A stretch of 64,000 nt of DNA from Bacteroidetes bacterium GWF2_33_16 (GTDB taxonomy: Bacteria; Bacteroidota; Bacteroidia; Bacteroidales; UBA12077): NCBI GenBank assembly GCA_001768565.1, contig MEOE01000025.1, positions 23,312-87,311 on the forward strand, given 5' to 3'. Every line of letters begins with the position of its first letter. Position 1 is the stretch's first letter. The position numbers and the translations under genes are program-made. Of the stretch, positions 9,048 through 18,534 are shown piece after piece. The notes beneath the pieces are model-generated. The model was not told the origin of the DNA and ran no database searches. It worked only from the letters and a program-made list of their open reading frames with translations.

Positions 9048-9719
9048 ATGCTCAGTTCTAATCCAAAAATATGGAACACATTAAATCGATTTTTTTCGAA
9101 AATTTATTTATTATATTTGATTTTATTCTTTTCGGCTTGCACTACCACATATAAAAACCTTCCTAAAACTGAATATCCAGAAAAAGACATTCGTGTAATT
9201 CCTTTTTCACTGCCGCAATCAGAAAAAACAATTATTTACAAAGCTGATATAACGTTTTACAAGAATAATTTTGGTGGTTTGCTTGTAATAAAAAAAATTG
9301 AAGATAAAAACTACAGAATTGTTCTAACTACCCAATTCGGACTCAAGATTTTTGATTTTGAGTTAAACCATAGTAAGCTAAATGTTGTTTTCTGTATTGA
9401 TCAGTTGAATAAAAAGATGATTATTAAAACATTCGAAGAAGACTTTAATTTATTGCTTTTACAACAAAATTTTGATTATTTATTCGTGATAAATAATACT
9501 GAATTAAAACAGAAAATCTGGCAACTAAATTCAGGTAAAATCAATACTTTTTATATTCAGAATAACGAATCAGCTTCTATTGATATCATTAGTAAAAGAA
9601 AGCGGAATTCTGAAAAAATATCAGTAGGTTTGCGTAGTTATAAAAATGATTTGCCAGGCGAAATAAAACTTGAGCATCATAATATAAAATTAAAAATCAA
9701 CCTAAAACTTTTACAATAA
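9048..9719 (+). CDS. lipoprotein, possible LolB-like receptor
   Basis: This 223-residue lipoprotein has a basic N-terminus, a hydrophobic stretch at residues 18-30 and a lipobox LFFSAC with the lipidated Cys31. The rest is rich in beta strands with no motif I recognise with certainty. It sits between LolA and the hot-dog protein. Aryl-polyene clusters regularly carry a small lipoprotein (DUF3261 or similar, with a LolB-like shape) at this point, so a role as outer-membrane acceptor for the LolA cargo is a reasonable inference. The lipoprotein assignment is firm; the function is not. Confidence 0.65.
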   Translation: MLSSNPKIWNTLNRFFSKIYLLYLILFFSACTTTYKNLPKTEYPEKDIRVIPFSLPQSEKTIIYKADITFYKNNFGGLLVIKKIEDKNYRIVLTTQFGLKIFDFELNHSKLNVVFCIDQLNKKMIIKTFEEDFNLLLLQQNFDYLFVINNTELKQKIWQLNSGKINTFYIQNNESASIDIISKRKRNSEKISVGLRSYKNDLPGEIKLEHHNIKLKINLKLLQ

Positions 9720-9721
9720 AG

Positions 9722-10093
9722 ATGTTACTTAAGGATTTTTACACCATACTGGAAATAGATAAAAAAGACATTGATAATGCAACTGCACTAATTGAACTCA
9801 ATAAAAATCATGAAATTTACAAAGGTCATTTTCCAAATAATCCTGTAGTGCCAGGTGTATGTCTTACTCAACTGATTAAAGAAATAATTGAAGTTATTGA
9901 AAAAAAGGATTTAATGCTTGTTTATGCTGATTATATTAAGTTTATGGCCATTGTGAATCCTGAAATAAATAATAAATTGTACATCGATCTTAAAATAAAA
10001 GTTAAAGAAAACAACAATATTCAGGTTACCAGCGAAACCCATTTTAATGGAACCGTTTTTTATAAATTTAAGGGAGATTTTAAAGCAAAATAA
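9722..10093 (+). CDS. FabZ/FabA-like hot-dog dehydratase homologue
   Basis: A 123-residue protein with the FabZ helix signature KGHFPNNPVVPGV, including the catalytic histidine. It is expected to act on 3-hydroxyacyl-ACP to create the trans double bonds of a polyene. The second catalytic residue of FabZ, the glutamate seven residues on from PGV-type Pro, appears to be glutamine here (PGVCLTQL). This substitution might lower activity or mark a variant active site. It begins two bases after the lipoprotein stop and ends eight bases before the glycosyltransferase, so it lies within the same operon. Confidence 0.75.
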   Translation: MLLKDFYTILEIDKKDIDNATALIELNKNHEIYKGHFPNNPVVPGVCLTQLIKEIIEVIEKKDLMLVYADYIKFMAIVNPEINNKLYIDLKIKVKENNNIQVTSETHFNGTVFYKFKGDFKAK

Positions 10094-10101
10094 TTTAGTG
10101 T

Positions 10102-11313
10102 ATGCTTGAAGCTGCGGGGAAATATAAGGAAGTTTTTGAACAAAGGAAATGCTGCGTAATTATTCCTACCTATAATAACGAAAAGACACTCGATTCGGTA
10201 ATTAAAGGTGTTTTGGAATATACAAATCAGGTTATTGTTGTAAACGATGGTTCTACCGACTCCACATCGCAAATTTTATCAACCTTTACAAATATAGATA
10301 TTGTAAGCTATTCGAAGAATAAAGGAAAAGGATTTGCTTTAAGAAAAGGACTTCGCTTTGCATGGGAAAAAGGATACAAATATGCCATAACTATAGACTC
10401 AGATGGACAACATTATGTAACTGACCTTCCTAAGTTTTTAGAAAAGCTTAATGAATCGCCAAATGCTATTATTATTGGTAGCCGAAACATGGATCAGTCG
10501 AGTGTGCCGGGCAAAAGCAGCTTTGGTCATAAATTCTCGAATTTTTGGTTCAAATTCGAAACCGGAATTAGCTCTCCTGATACCCAGTCTGGTTTTAGAT
10601 TGTACCCTTTAGAACCACTAAGCAGGATGATCTTTTTTACCCGCAAATACGAATTTGAGATTGAAGTTATTGTGCGTGCTGCATGGAAAGGTGTTGAAGT
10701 AACTTCAGTTCCAATTCAGGTTTATTATGCACCGAAAGAAACCAGAGTTTCACATTTCAGACCATTCAGAGATTTTACCAGGGTTAGTATTCTAAACACT
10801 ATTCTTGTGTTTTACGCATTGCTCGTTGTTAAACCATTCAAGTTTATTCGAAGCCTGAATAGGAAGAATATTCAAGAGTTTTACAGAAAGCAGATATTGC
10901 AAAACGAGGAACCTAATCATAAAATTGTTTTTGCATTAATGCTTGGTTTATTTATGGGCGTTGCACCTGTATGGGGATACCAGATGCTTATTGCTTTTGG
11001 TATTGCACATCTTTTAAAACTCAATAAGGTAATAGTTATTGTTGCTTCAAATATTAGTATTCCACCTATGATTCCAATAATTCTTTTTGCAAGTTTTAAA
11101 ACAGGAGGATTATTTATCGAAGCAGATAAGCTAAGTATAATATATTCATCGGATATTAGCCTGAATATGATTAAAGACAATCTCCTTCAATATTTATTGG
11201 GAAGTCTTGCTTTTGGTGTTATTCTGGCAATAACAATTGGAATAATAAGCTATTTGTTGTTAACCTTTTTTAGAAAAAATCCGCAATTACAGGAAGAATT
11301 TGTTAATCATTAA
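10102..11313 (+). CDS. family 2 glycosyltransferase fused to DUF2062 membrane domain
   Basis: A 403-residue two-part protein. Residues 18-220 are a GT-A fold GT2 domain with VIIPTYNN, VVNDGSTDST and the metal/nucleotide motif DSDGQH at 99-104. It resembles dolichol-phosphate-mannose-synthase-type enzymes. Residues from about 270 onward form DUF2062, with hydrophobic helices and the motif GLFMGVAPVWGYQ. This fusion is a characteristic member of flexirubin/aryl-polyene clusters in Bacteroidota. It may attach a sugar to the lipid product or to a lipid carrier at the inner membrane. The acceptor is not known from sequence. Confidence 0.85.
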   Translation: MLEAAGKYKEVFEQRKCCVIIPTYNNEKTLDSVIKGVLEYTNQVIVVNDGSTDSTSQILSTFTNIDIVSYSKNKGKGFALRKGLRFAWEKGYKYAITIDSDGQHYVTDLPKFLEKLNESPNAIIIGSRNMDQSSVPGKSSFGHKFSNFWFKFETGISSPDTQSGFRLYPLEPLSRMIFFTRKYEFEIEVIVRAAWKGVEVTSVPIQVYYAPKETRVSHFRPFRDFTRVSILNTILVFYALLVVKPFKFIRSLNRKNIQEFYRKQILQNEEPNHKIVFALMLGLFMGVAPVWGYQMLIAFGIAHLLKLNKVIVIVASNISIPPMIPIILFASFKTGGLFIEADKLSIIYSSDISLNMIKDNLLQYLLGSLAFGVILAITIGIISYLLLTFFRKNPQLQEEFVNH

Positions 11314-11322
11314 AAAATATTC

Positions 11323-14300
11323 ATGTCTGATATCTTCAACCTAATATATAAGCTATTCAGAAAATATAGAATAATCTCCGCCATTTTGGTTTTATCTATA
11401 TTCTCTATAGCCTTATTCTATGCTTCAAAAATCAGATTCGAAGAAGATATCACGCGCATGCTCCCCTCCGACGAAACAATTGAAAAAATTAGTGTTGTTT
11501 CACAAAACATTAATTTTGCAGATAAAATAATTATTAGTATTTCGCTCTCTGACACAACCTCAAGCGCAAATCCTGAGCTTTTAATTAATTTTGCCGACAA
11601 GCTTAACAACTCACTTCTTAAATACAAATCTCAATATATAAAGGAAATAACCTATCAGGTTTCGGAAAATATTGTTGCTGAGGTGTATGATATTTTCCTG
11701 AACAATATTCCTGTTTTTCTTGAAGAAAAAGACTACCAGTTGCTTGATAGCTTAACAAACCAAAATGGAATTCAAAATGCTATAAAAAACAATTTCAAGA
11801 CACTCGTTTCACCTGCCAGTATGATAATGAAACAGTTTATTATAAAGGATCCTTTGCACCTTGCTCCTATTGCTCTGAGCCGTTTAAATTCATTCCAGGT
11901 TGATGATAATCATGAGATTTTTAACAATCGTATATTCACCCGAGACAGAAAAAACCTTACATTATTTGTTACATCGGCATTTCCATCAGCCGAAACCAAG
12001 CAAAATGGATTGTTAATTAACCATTTAGAACATAATATTGATAGCCTGATAGCAACATTCGACAATACAATAAATGCTCAGTATTATGGTGCCGCAGTAG
12101 TTGCCGTAGGAAATGCAAACAGAATTAAAAAAGATATTCAGCTAACAGTAAGTATAGCATTAATATTACTACTTATTTTTTTAAGTTTGTTTTTTCGTAA
12201 AAAAAGCATTTTCATTTTCCTGTTTCTTCCTGCATTGTTTGGCGGTAGCATTGCTGTTGCAACATTATTCCTGCTTAATGGCAAGATATCGGTTATTTCA
12301 TTAGGATTTGGCTCTGTTTTACTTGGTATAACGGTTGATTACTCACTACATCTATTTACACATTACAGAAGTGTTGGCTCAATACAAAAAGTACTTTCAG
12401 ATATTGCCCAACCGGTTTTAATGAGCAGTCTTACTACCACTGCTGCTTTTTTCTGTTTGCTTTTTGTTAGCTCAAAAGCATTGCAAGACCTTGGAATATT
12501 TGCAGGAATTAGCGTTGCTATAGCAGCCCTTTTCTCACTAATTGTTCTGCCCCATTTTATAAAAAGAGATAATAGCAAAATCCCTCAACCTGAAAAGAAA
12601 TCATGGATTGAAAATATACTTGCTTACCCGTTCGAAAAAAATAAATATCTGATCCTATTTATTCTAACTTTTACAATTGTTGCTTTTATCTTTTCTGGAA
12701 AACCAGTTTTTGATGGTGATATGGACAAGATGAATTACATGTCGATAAAACTAAAAAAAGCCGAACTGGAACTAAATAAAACATCTAATGTTGCTCTTAA
12801 ATCGGTTTATCTGGTAAGTACAGGAAAAAGTATTGATGAAGCACTTTATAATTCGGAAAATGTTTTACCTAAACTGGAAAAACTTAAATCAGATGGAATA
12901 ATTAATCAGTACACATCTGTAAATACATTGCTTTTTTCTGATAAGCAGCAACAAGAGCGAATAACCCGATGGAATAATTACTGGACTGAAGAAAAAAAGA
13001 CTACACTTAAAGAAAACATCGCCAAATTTTCGAAACAATATAAGTTCAAAGAAAATGCATTCGGCTCCTTTTACGAATTGCTGGATAAAAAATTTACTCC
13101 AGTAAAAAAAGATCAGCTAGGTAATTTATATGATTTATTTATAGATGATTATGTAACCGAAAATGATTCGTTAACAACTGTTGTTACAATTTTAAAAGCT
13201 GATGAGTCAGCCAAACCCATAATTTATGAGACTTTTGCAGACAACAAAAACGTAATTGCATTCGATAAAAAATATATGACTGATAGCCTGATTAAAGCCT
13301 TACGCGAAGATTTCAGGCTACTTGTTAACATTTCGTTGCTAGTTGTTTTTATAATACTATTGTTGTTTTTTGGCCGTATTGAACTTGCTTTAATTACCAT
13401 AATTCCTATGATACTTAGCTGGATATGGACATTAGGATTGATGGGGATTTTTGATATTCATTTTACCATCTTTAATATTATTATTTCGACTTTTATATTT
13501 GGCTTGGGAATCGATTATAGCATTTTTATTATGCGTGGAAAACTACAGGAATATAAATATGGAGTAAAAAATACTAATTCCTTTAAAACATCAATATTCC
13601 TTTCGGCATTAACAACCATTACAGGAATTGGAGTTTTGATTTTTGCAAAACATCCTGCATTAAAATCGATGGCTGCTTTATCTATTATTGGAATTCTTTC
13701 TGTTATAATAATTTCGTACACAATTATTCCGGCATTTATGGATTTGTTTCTTATTAACCGGAAGAAAAAAGGTAAAATTGCCTATTCGCTGCTTGAGACA
13801 ATTGGATCTACTTTTGCCTGGAGTATATTTATCAGTACATCTATTATTGTTACCATTTTCGGGTTTATTCTTTTTAAGATATTGCGAATTAAAAACAAAC
13901 GAGTAAAAATTATATTTAACTATTCTATAGTTATATCTTCTGCTATGCTTTTCTATGGTATGTTCAATATTCGTAAAAAAATTATAAATCCGAATAAAGA
14001 AAAACTAAAGAAACCTGCTATTGTAGTTTGTAATCATCAGTCGCACATCGATCTGGTTTATAATTTACAAATCTCACATAAGCTGATCGTACTAACTAAC
14101 GATTGGGTACAGAACAGCAAAATATATGGAAAAATTGTTCAAATGGCTGATTTTTATCCTGTATCCGAAGGTTATGAAAATTTATTACCAAAACTTCGTG
14201 AAAAAGTCAATGAGGGGTATTCAATACTTGTATATCCTGAAGGGACACGATCAGCAGACCTTAAAATGAAGCGCTTTCATAAGGGTGCATTTTATTTGGC

Positions 14301-15183
14301 CGAGATGTTAAATCTCGATATTGTACCTATTGTTTTTCACGGAATGGGTTATTGCATGACTAAAGGAGATGATCTGTTGCTAAAAAATGGAACTGTTTAT
14401 ATTAAATATCTCGACAGAATAAGCCCTGACAATAAGGATTTTGGAGAAACTTACACAGAACGCTCAAAAGGTATAAGCAAATACATGCGTGCTATTTATA
14501 ATCAAATGCGCGATGAGATTGAGAATGCCAGTTATTATCGTGATAGATTGATCAAAAACTACATTTACAAAGGACCTGTTTTAGAATGGTATTTGAAAGT
14601 TAAGTTGAAACTGGAAGATAATTATGAACTGTTTAATAAGCTTATCCCCCGAAAAGGGAAAGTATATGACATTGGTTGCGGATATGGTTACCTATCCTAT
14701 ATTCTTCATTTTGCTTCCGATGAAAGAATAATTACCGGAATTGATTACGATGATGAGAAAATTCTGGTAGCGAACAATTGCCCATCGAAGAACGAAAAAG
14801 TTACTTTTGAAAGTGCCGATATTACAAAATACCAATTTATACCAGCCGATGTTTTTCTTTTAAGTGATGTTTTGCATTATATTCCCGAAATAGAACAAGA
14901 AAACTTAATTGCAAACTGTGTTCATAACCTCAATAACGAGGGCATGATTATTATTAGGGATGCAAATACAAACTTGAAGAGCAGGCATAAGGGAACGCAG
15001 TTTACCGAAATATTTTCAACTAAAATATTCGGGTTTAATAAAACTGCTGACGATTCAAAGCAACTTTATTTTGTTTCGGAAGACAGGATTAAGAGTATGT
15101 TTAGTAAACATAATCTGAATGTAGAAATAATTGATGAAACAAAGCATACTTCGAATGTTGTGTATGTAATTAGAAAAAATTAG
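11323..15183 (+). CDS. MMPL/RND lipid exporter fused to PlsC acyltransferase and SAM methyltransferase
   Basis: This 1286-residue protein joins three activities. Residues 1 to about 820 are an RND/MMPL exporter with two repeats, each having one helix, a large periplasmic loop and a group of helices (GSVLLGITVDYSLH and FIFGLGIDYSIFIMR are the two corresponding intramembrane motifs). Residues from about 850 to 1060 are a PlsC-type acyltransferase with NHQSHID near 904 and YPEGTRS near 972. The last 200 residues are a class I methyltransferase with DIGCGYGY near 1116 and LLSDVLHY. The fusion suggests coupled acylation, methylation and export. All domains look intact. Confidence 0.88.
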   Translation: MSDIFNLIYKLFRKYRIISAILVLSIFSIALFYASKIRFEEDITRMLPSDETIEKISVVSQNINFADKIIISISLSDTTSSANPELLINFADKLNNSLLKYKSQYIKEITYQVSENIVAEVYDIFLNNIPVFLEEKDYQLLDSLTNQNGIQNAIKNNFKTLVSPASMIMKQFIIKDPLHLAPIALSRLNSFQVDDNHEIFNNRIFTRDRKNLTLFVTSAFPSAETKQNGLLINHLEHNIDSLIATFDNTINAQYYGAAVVAVGNANRIKKDIQLTVSIALILLLIFLSLFFRKKSIFIFLFLPALFGGSIAVATLFLLNGKISVISLGFGSVLLGITVDYSLHLFTHYRSVGSIQKVLSDIAQPVLMSSLTTTAAFFCLLFVSSKALQDLGIFAGISVAIAALFSLIVLPHFIKRDNSKIPQPEKKSWIENILAYPFEKNKYLILFILTFTIVAFIFSGKPVFDGDMDKMNYMSIKLKKAELELNKTSNVALKSVYLVSTGKSIDEALYNSENVLPKLEKLKSDGIINQYTSVNTLLFSDKQQQERITRWNNYWTEEKKTTLKENIAKFSKQYKFKENAFGSFYELLDKKFTPVKKDQLGNLYDLFIDDYVTENDSLTTVVTILKADESAKPIIYETFADNKNVIAFDKKYMTDSLIKALREDFRLLVNISLLVVFIILLLFFGRIELALITIIPMILSWIWTLGLMGIFDIHFTIFNIIISTFIFGLGIDYSIFIMRGKLQEYKYGVKNTNSFKTSIFLSALTTITGIGVLIFAKHPALKSMAALSIIGILSVIIISYTIIPAFMDLFLINRKKKGKIAYSLLETIGSTFAWSIFISTSIIVTIFGFILFKILRIKNKRVKIIFNYSIVISSAMLFYGMFNIRKKIINPNKEKLKKPAIVVCNHQSHIDLVYNLQISHKLIVLTNDWVQNSKIYGKIVQMADFYPVSEGYENLLPKLREKVNEGYSILVYPEGTRSADLKMKRFHKGAFYLAEMLNLDIVPIVFHGMGYCMTKGDDLLLKNGTVYIKYLDRISPDNKDFGETYTERSKGISKYMRAIYNQMRDEIENASYYRDRLIKNYIYKGPVLEWYLKVKLKLEDNYELFNKLIPRKGKVYDIGCGYGYLSYILHFASDERIITGIDYDDEKILVANNCPSKNEKVTFESADITKYQFIPADVFLLSDVLHYIPEIEQENLIANCVHNLNNEGMIIIRDANTNLKSRHKGTQFTEIFSTKIFGFNKTADDSKQLYFVSEDRIKSMFSKHNLNVEIIDETKHTSNVVYVIRKN

Positions 15184-15232
15184 TATTTCATACTTCGGCA
15201 AGATCAATACGACTTTACAATGGTAAACAACT

Positions 15233-15258
15233 TGTCATCTTGAGCTTGTCGAAAGATA
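15233..15258. repeat. short REP-like palindromic sequence
   Basis: Between two genes of the operon lies TGTCATCTTGAGCTTGTCGA followed by AAGATA. Its ATCTT and AAGAT ends can pair. Sequences of this form are commonly scattered between genes of Bacteroidota genomes. Only one copy is visible in this window, so the repeat status rests on recollection. Confidence 0.35.
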
Positions 15259-15283
15259 GACAATTTGAAAAAAAATAGATAAA

Positions 15284-16777
15284 ATGCCCAAATACGACGT
15301 TGTAATAATAGGAAGTGGATTAGGAGGATTACTTTGCGGAACAATGCTAAGCAGGGAGGGTAAATCTGTTTGTATTCTTGAAAAACATCACCAGTTTGGA
15401 GGCAACCTACAGACTTTTAAGCGCGATGGAAAAATTTTCGATACCGGATTTCATTATGTTGGTGGTTTAAACGAGGGTCATAACCTATATCAGTATTTCA
15501 AATATTTTGGATTAATCGATAGATTAAAACTTGAGCGATTAGATACTAATTGTTTCGATAAAATTGGTTTTAATGGCAATGATTATTGCTTTGCACAAGG
15601 ATTTGATAATTTTGTAGAATCCTTGTTAAGCAGCTTTCCTAAAGAAAAAAATGCACTAATTGAATATAAGAAGAAAATTACTGAGGTGTGCAGTAGTTTC
15701 CCATTATATAATTTAAAACCCTCAAAAGGAAACAGCACTGAGCAAAAATACCTCGAACAAAGCATTGGTAGTTTTTTAGAATCAATAACAAAAAATAGAA
15801 CGCTACAACACGTTTTGGCTGGTAATAATATGTTATATGCCGGAAAACCAGATAAAACATCATTGGGGATACATGCATTAATCGAGAATTCGTTTATCGA
15901 AGGTGGAACGTATCGATTTGTAAATGGAAGTTCGCAAATAGCAGATTCCCTTATTGAAACGATTAAGAAAAATGGAGGCATACTGCAAAAGAATAGCGAA
16001 GTTGTAGGTTTTTCTATCGAAAATGATAAAATAAAATCGGTACAACTTAAAAACGGAGAGCAAATTGATGGTACCCAGTTTATCTCTGCAATTCATCCAT
16101 ACACTACCCTTCAGATGATTGATTCCAAAATGATTAGGAAATCATATCGCGACAGGATTAACAATTTAAATGAAACCTTTTCATCTTTCATTCTATATGC
16201 TTCACTCAAATCCGAATCATTTAAATATCTGAAATACAATCACTATCATCATAATCAAGATTCCGTTTGGACCATTTCAAATTATAATCCCGAAAAATGG
16301 CCACAAAACTATATGCTTCTCACCCCACCTACTGATAATTTAACCGAATATGCAGAAATTGCAACTGGTATTACTTACATGAGTTTTGATGAGGTAAAGA
16401 AATGGGAAAATACAAAGACAGGTAATCGTGGCAAAGATTATGAGGATTTTAAGAAACAAAAAGCCGAAATACTTATAAATAGTATTGATCAGAAATTTCC
16501 CGGATTTAAAAATAGCATAAATAAATACTATACATCTACTCCTCTAACCTATCGTGATTACACAGGCACAAGAGATGGTTCTCTTTACGGAATTGAGCAT
16601 GACTGTACTGATCTTTTTAAAACCACAATTCTGACTCGAACAAAAATACCAAATCTATTATTTACAGGGCAGAATATAAATCTGCATGGAGGTCTTGGTG
16701 TTACAATAAGCTCAGTTATTGCTTGTTCTACCATATTAGGAATGGATTATTTATTACAAAAAATTAATCATGCATAG
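15284..16777 (+). CDS. FAD-dependent oxidoreductase, phytoene desaturase/carotene isomerase-like
   Basis: This 497-residue flavoprotein has an N-terminal dinucleotide fold GSGLGG at residues 10-15, then LEKHHQFGGNLQTF (the conserved glycine-rich second motif of the CrtI/RetSat group). It ends in the matching C-terminal FAD motif LLFTGQNINLHGGLGV. Members desaturate, saturate or isomerise polyene chains. In this cluster it probably sets a double bond in the polyene or oxidises the head group. It overlaps the C45 gene by eight bases, which implies coupled translation. It is separated from the exporter fusion by 100 bases that hold a REP-like palindrome. Confidence 0.83.
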   Translation: MPKYDVVIIGSGLGGLLCGTMLSREGKSVCILEKHHQFGGNLQTFKRDGKIFDTGFHYVGGLNEGHNLYQYFKYFGLIDRLKLERLDTNCFDKIGFNGNDYCFAQGFDNFVESLLSSFPKEKNALIEYKKKITEVCSSFPLYNLKPSKGNSTEQKYLEQSIGSFLESITKNRTLQHVLAGNNMLYAGKPDKTSLGIHALIENSFIEGGTYRFVNGSSQIADSLIETIKKNGGILQKNSEVVGFSIENDKIKSVQLKNGEQIDGTQFISAIHPYTTLQMIDSKMIRKSYRDRINNLNETFSSFILYASLKSESFKYLKYNHYHHNQDSVWTISNYNPEKWPQNYMLLTPPTDNLTEYAEIATGITYMSFDEVKKWENTKTGNRGKDYEDFKKQKAEILINSIDQKFPGFKNSINKYYTSTPLTYRDYTGTRDGSLYGIEHDCTDLFKTTILTRTKIPNLLFTGQNINLHGGLGVTISSVIACSTILGMDYLLQKINHA

Positions 16778-18458
16778 AATAAAAAAAACAGGCAGAGTTC
16801 TTTTAAAAACTATTGCCATTATTGCTTTGGTAATTTTCATCTTAATATTAACTTTCAAAGTTACTACAAAAATTAATCCGCCTAAAGTAAGTAATCCAGA
16901 TATTGAGAATTTGCAAATTGCACAAGTAGATTCATCGTTTTTTTATATTAAGAATAATTGGCTTCAAAAAAACAACGAAGGATTGTGGGAGATGTATATC
17001 GAAGGAGAAGCGTACGAAAGAGGTTTGATTAATGGAAAACTTACTAAAAAATTTATTTATAAACAGGAAAATGCATTCTTAAATCAGATTAAAGTAATGA
17101 TTCCTTCGGAATCGTATCTAAAATTCCTTAAGAATTTTCTTGCCTTCTTTAATCGAAATATCGATAAGCACATCATACCTGAATACCAGGAAGAGATTTT
17201 TGGAATATCACAATCAGCATCACATCAGTTTGATTTTATTGGGTCGAATTACCACCGAATATTGAATTATCATGCTGCACATGATATAGGACATGCATTG
17301 CAAAACATGAATCTGGTTGCTTGCACAGCATTTGCTGGTTGGAATACGTTTTCCGAAGACAGCTCAATAATAATTGGAAGAAATTTTGACTTTTATGTTG
17401 GTGATGAATTTGCCGAAGATAAAATTATTATGTTCTGTAATCCTGAACATGGATATAATTTTATGATTATTACTTGGGGTGGAATGATTGGAGCTACATC
17501 AGGAATGAATGATCAAGGGTTAACAGTTACATTAAATGCATCGAAATCGGAAATACCATTTGGTGCAGCAACACCAATATCGCTTGTAGCAAGGGAAATT
17601 TTACAATATGCATCGACCATTGACGAAGCATATGAAATAGCTAAAAAGCGAAAAACTTTTGTGTCCGAATCGTTATTCATTGGTTCTGCCAAAGATGGCA
17701 AAACAGCAACCATTGAGAAATCTCCAAAGAAACAAGCTTTATTTGAATCCAACTCAGATTTTATTATTTGTAGTAATCATTTTCAGGATAAAGAAATGCA
17801 ATTACCCGAATTACTTGAGGCAAATGCTTCCGATTATGCAACCTTGTATCGATTTAATAGAGTAAATGAACTTATTCATCAAAATCCCAAATTAACCATA
17901 AACAGCGTTGTCAAAATATTGCGAGATCAAAATGGAATGAATAACGAAGATATTGGAATGGGAAATGAAAAAGCAATTAATCAGCTAATAGCACATCATT
18001 CGGTAATCTTTAAACCAAACGATCTAAAAGTATGGGTTTCTACTGCTCCATTTCAACTAGGTAAATTTATTTGTTATGATTTGAAAAAAGTATTTGAAAC
18101 TGCTGAAAATAAAAGATCATTTAAACCAATACATGAGGAAGATTTAACAATACCAGCCGACACATTTCTTTATTCGAAGAATTATCAAAGCTTTAACCGA
18201 TTTAAAGAAATAAGAACCCAAATTCAAGCCTCGTTAAAGACAAATAAGCGTATTCAAGATGAAAATTTATTGTTTAAAGAGATTGTTGAGCTGAATCCTG
18301 AATTTTTCGAAACCTATATATATATTGGAGATTACTTCGCACACTTCAGCATCAACGATAAGGCTATTTTAGCATACAATAAAGCACTTACTAAAGAAAT
18401 GCCGAATATCTATCAGTCAGAAAATATCCGTTCAAAAATCAATGCTTTAAGTAACTAG
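16770..18458 (+). CDS. C45-family autoproteolytic acyltransferase/hydrolase-like protein
   Basis: A 562-residue protein. A membrane anchor lies at residues 11-30. The Ntn-hydrolase region of the C45 family follows, with the candidate nucleophile Cys185 in NLVACTAFAGWN, then IGRNFDFYVGDE and GMNDQGLTVTLNAS, all typical of the isopenicillin N acyltransferase/acyl-CoA:6-APA group. The tail after residue 470 has helical repeats resembling TPR. C45 proteins form or break amide bonds to fatty acyl groups and usually self-cleave before the cysteine. Located beside flexirubin-type genes, it may acylate or deacylate the product on the outer face of the inner membrane. Confidence 0.78.
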   Translation: MHRIKKTGRVLLKTIAIIALVIFILILTFKVTTKINPPKVSNPDIENLQIAQVDSSFFYIKNNWLQKNNEGLWEMYIEGEAYERGLINGKLTKKFIYKQENAFLNQIKVMIPSESYLKFLKNFLAFFNRNIDKHIIPEYQEEIFGISQSASHQFDFIGSNYHRILNYHAAHDIGHALQNMNLVACTAFAGWNTFSEDSSIIIGRNFDFYVGDEFAEDKIIMFCNPEHGYNFMIITWGGMIGATSGMNDQGLTVTLNASKSEIPFGAATPISLVAREILQYASTIDEAYEIAKKRKTFVSESLFIGSAKDGKTATIEKSPKKQALFESNSDFIICSNHFQDKEMQLPELLEANASDYATLYRFNRVNELIHQNPKLTINSVVKILRDQNGMNNEDIGMGNEKAINQLIAHHSVIFKPNDLKVWVSTAPFQLGKFICYDLKKVFETAENKRSFKPIHEEDLTIPADTFLYSKNYQSFNRFKEIRTQIQASLKTNKRIQDENLLFKEIVELNPEFFETYIYIGDYFAHFSINDKAILAYNKALTKEMPNIYQSENIRSKINALSN

Positions 18459-18478
18459 TTCTGTTTTCTGAAATTGCA

Positions 18479-18509
18479 TTGATTTAAAAAACAAAAAAGT
18501 ATACTTTTG
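18479..18509 (+). promoter_or_regulatory. Bacteroidota-type promoter before TPR lipoprotein
   Basis: The -33 element TTG (18479-18481) and the -7 box TACTTTTG (18502-18509) are 20 bases apart. They match the Bacteroidota consensus and lie 25 bases before the ATG at 18535. Confidence 0.6.
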
Positions 18510-18534
18510 TCAACTTATATAAAATAGGATTATC

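Noticed and set aside
15583..15981. 132-codon - strand ORF inside the oxidoreductase gene
   Set aside because: Shadow of the + strand flavoprotein; no start context and no recognisable motif.
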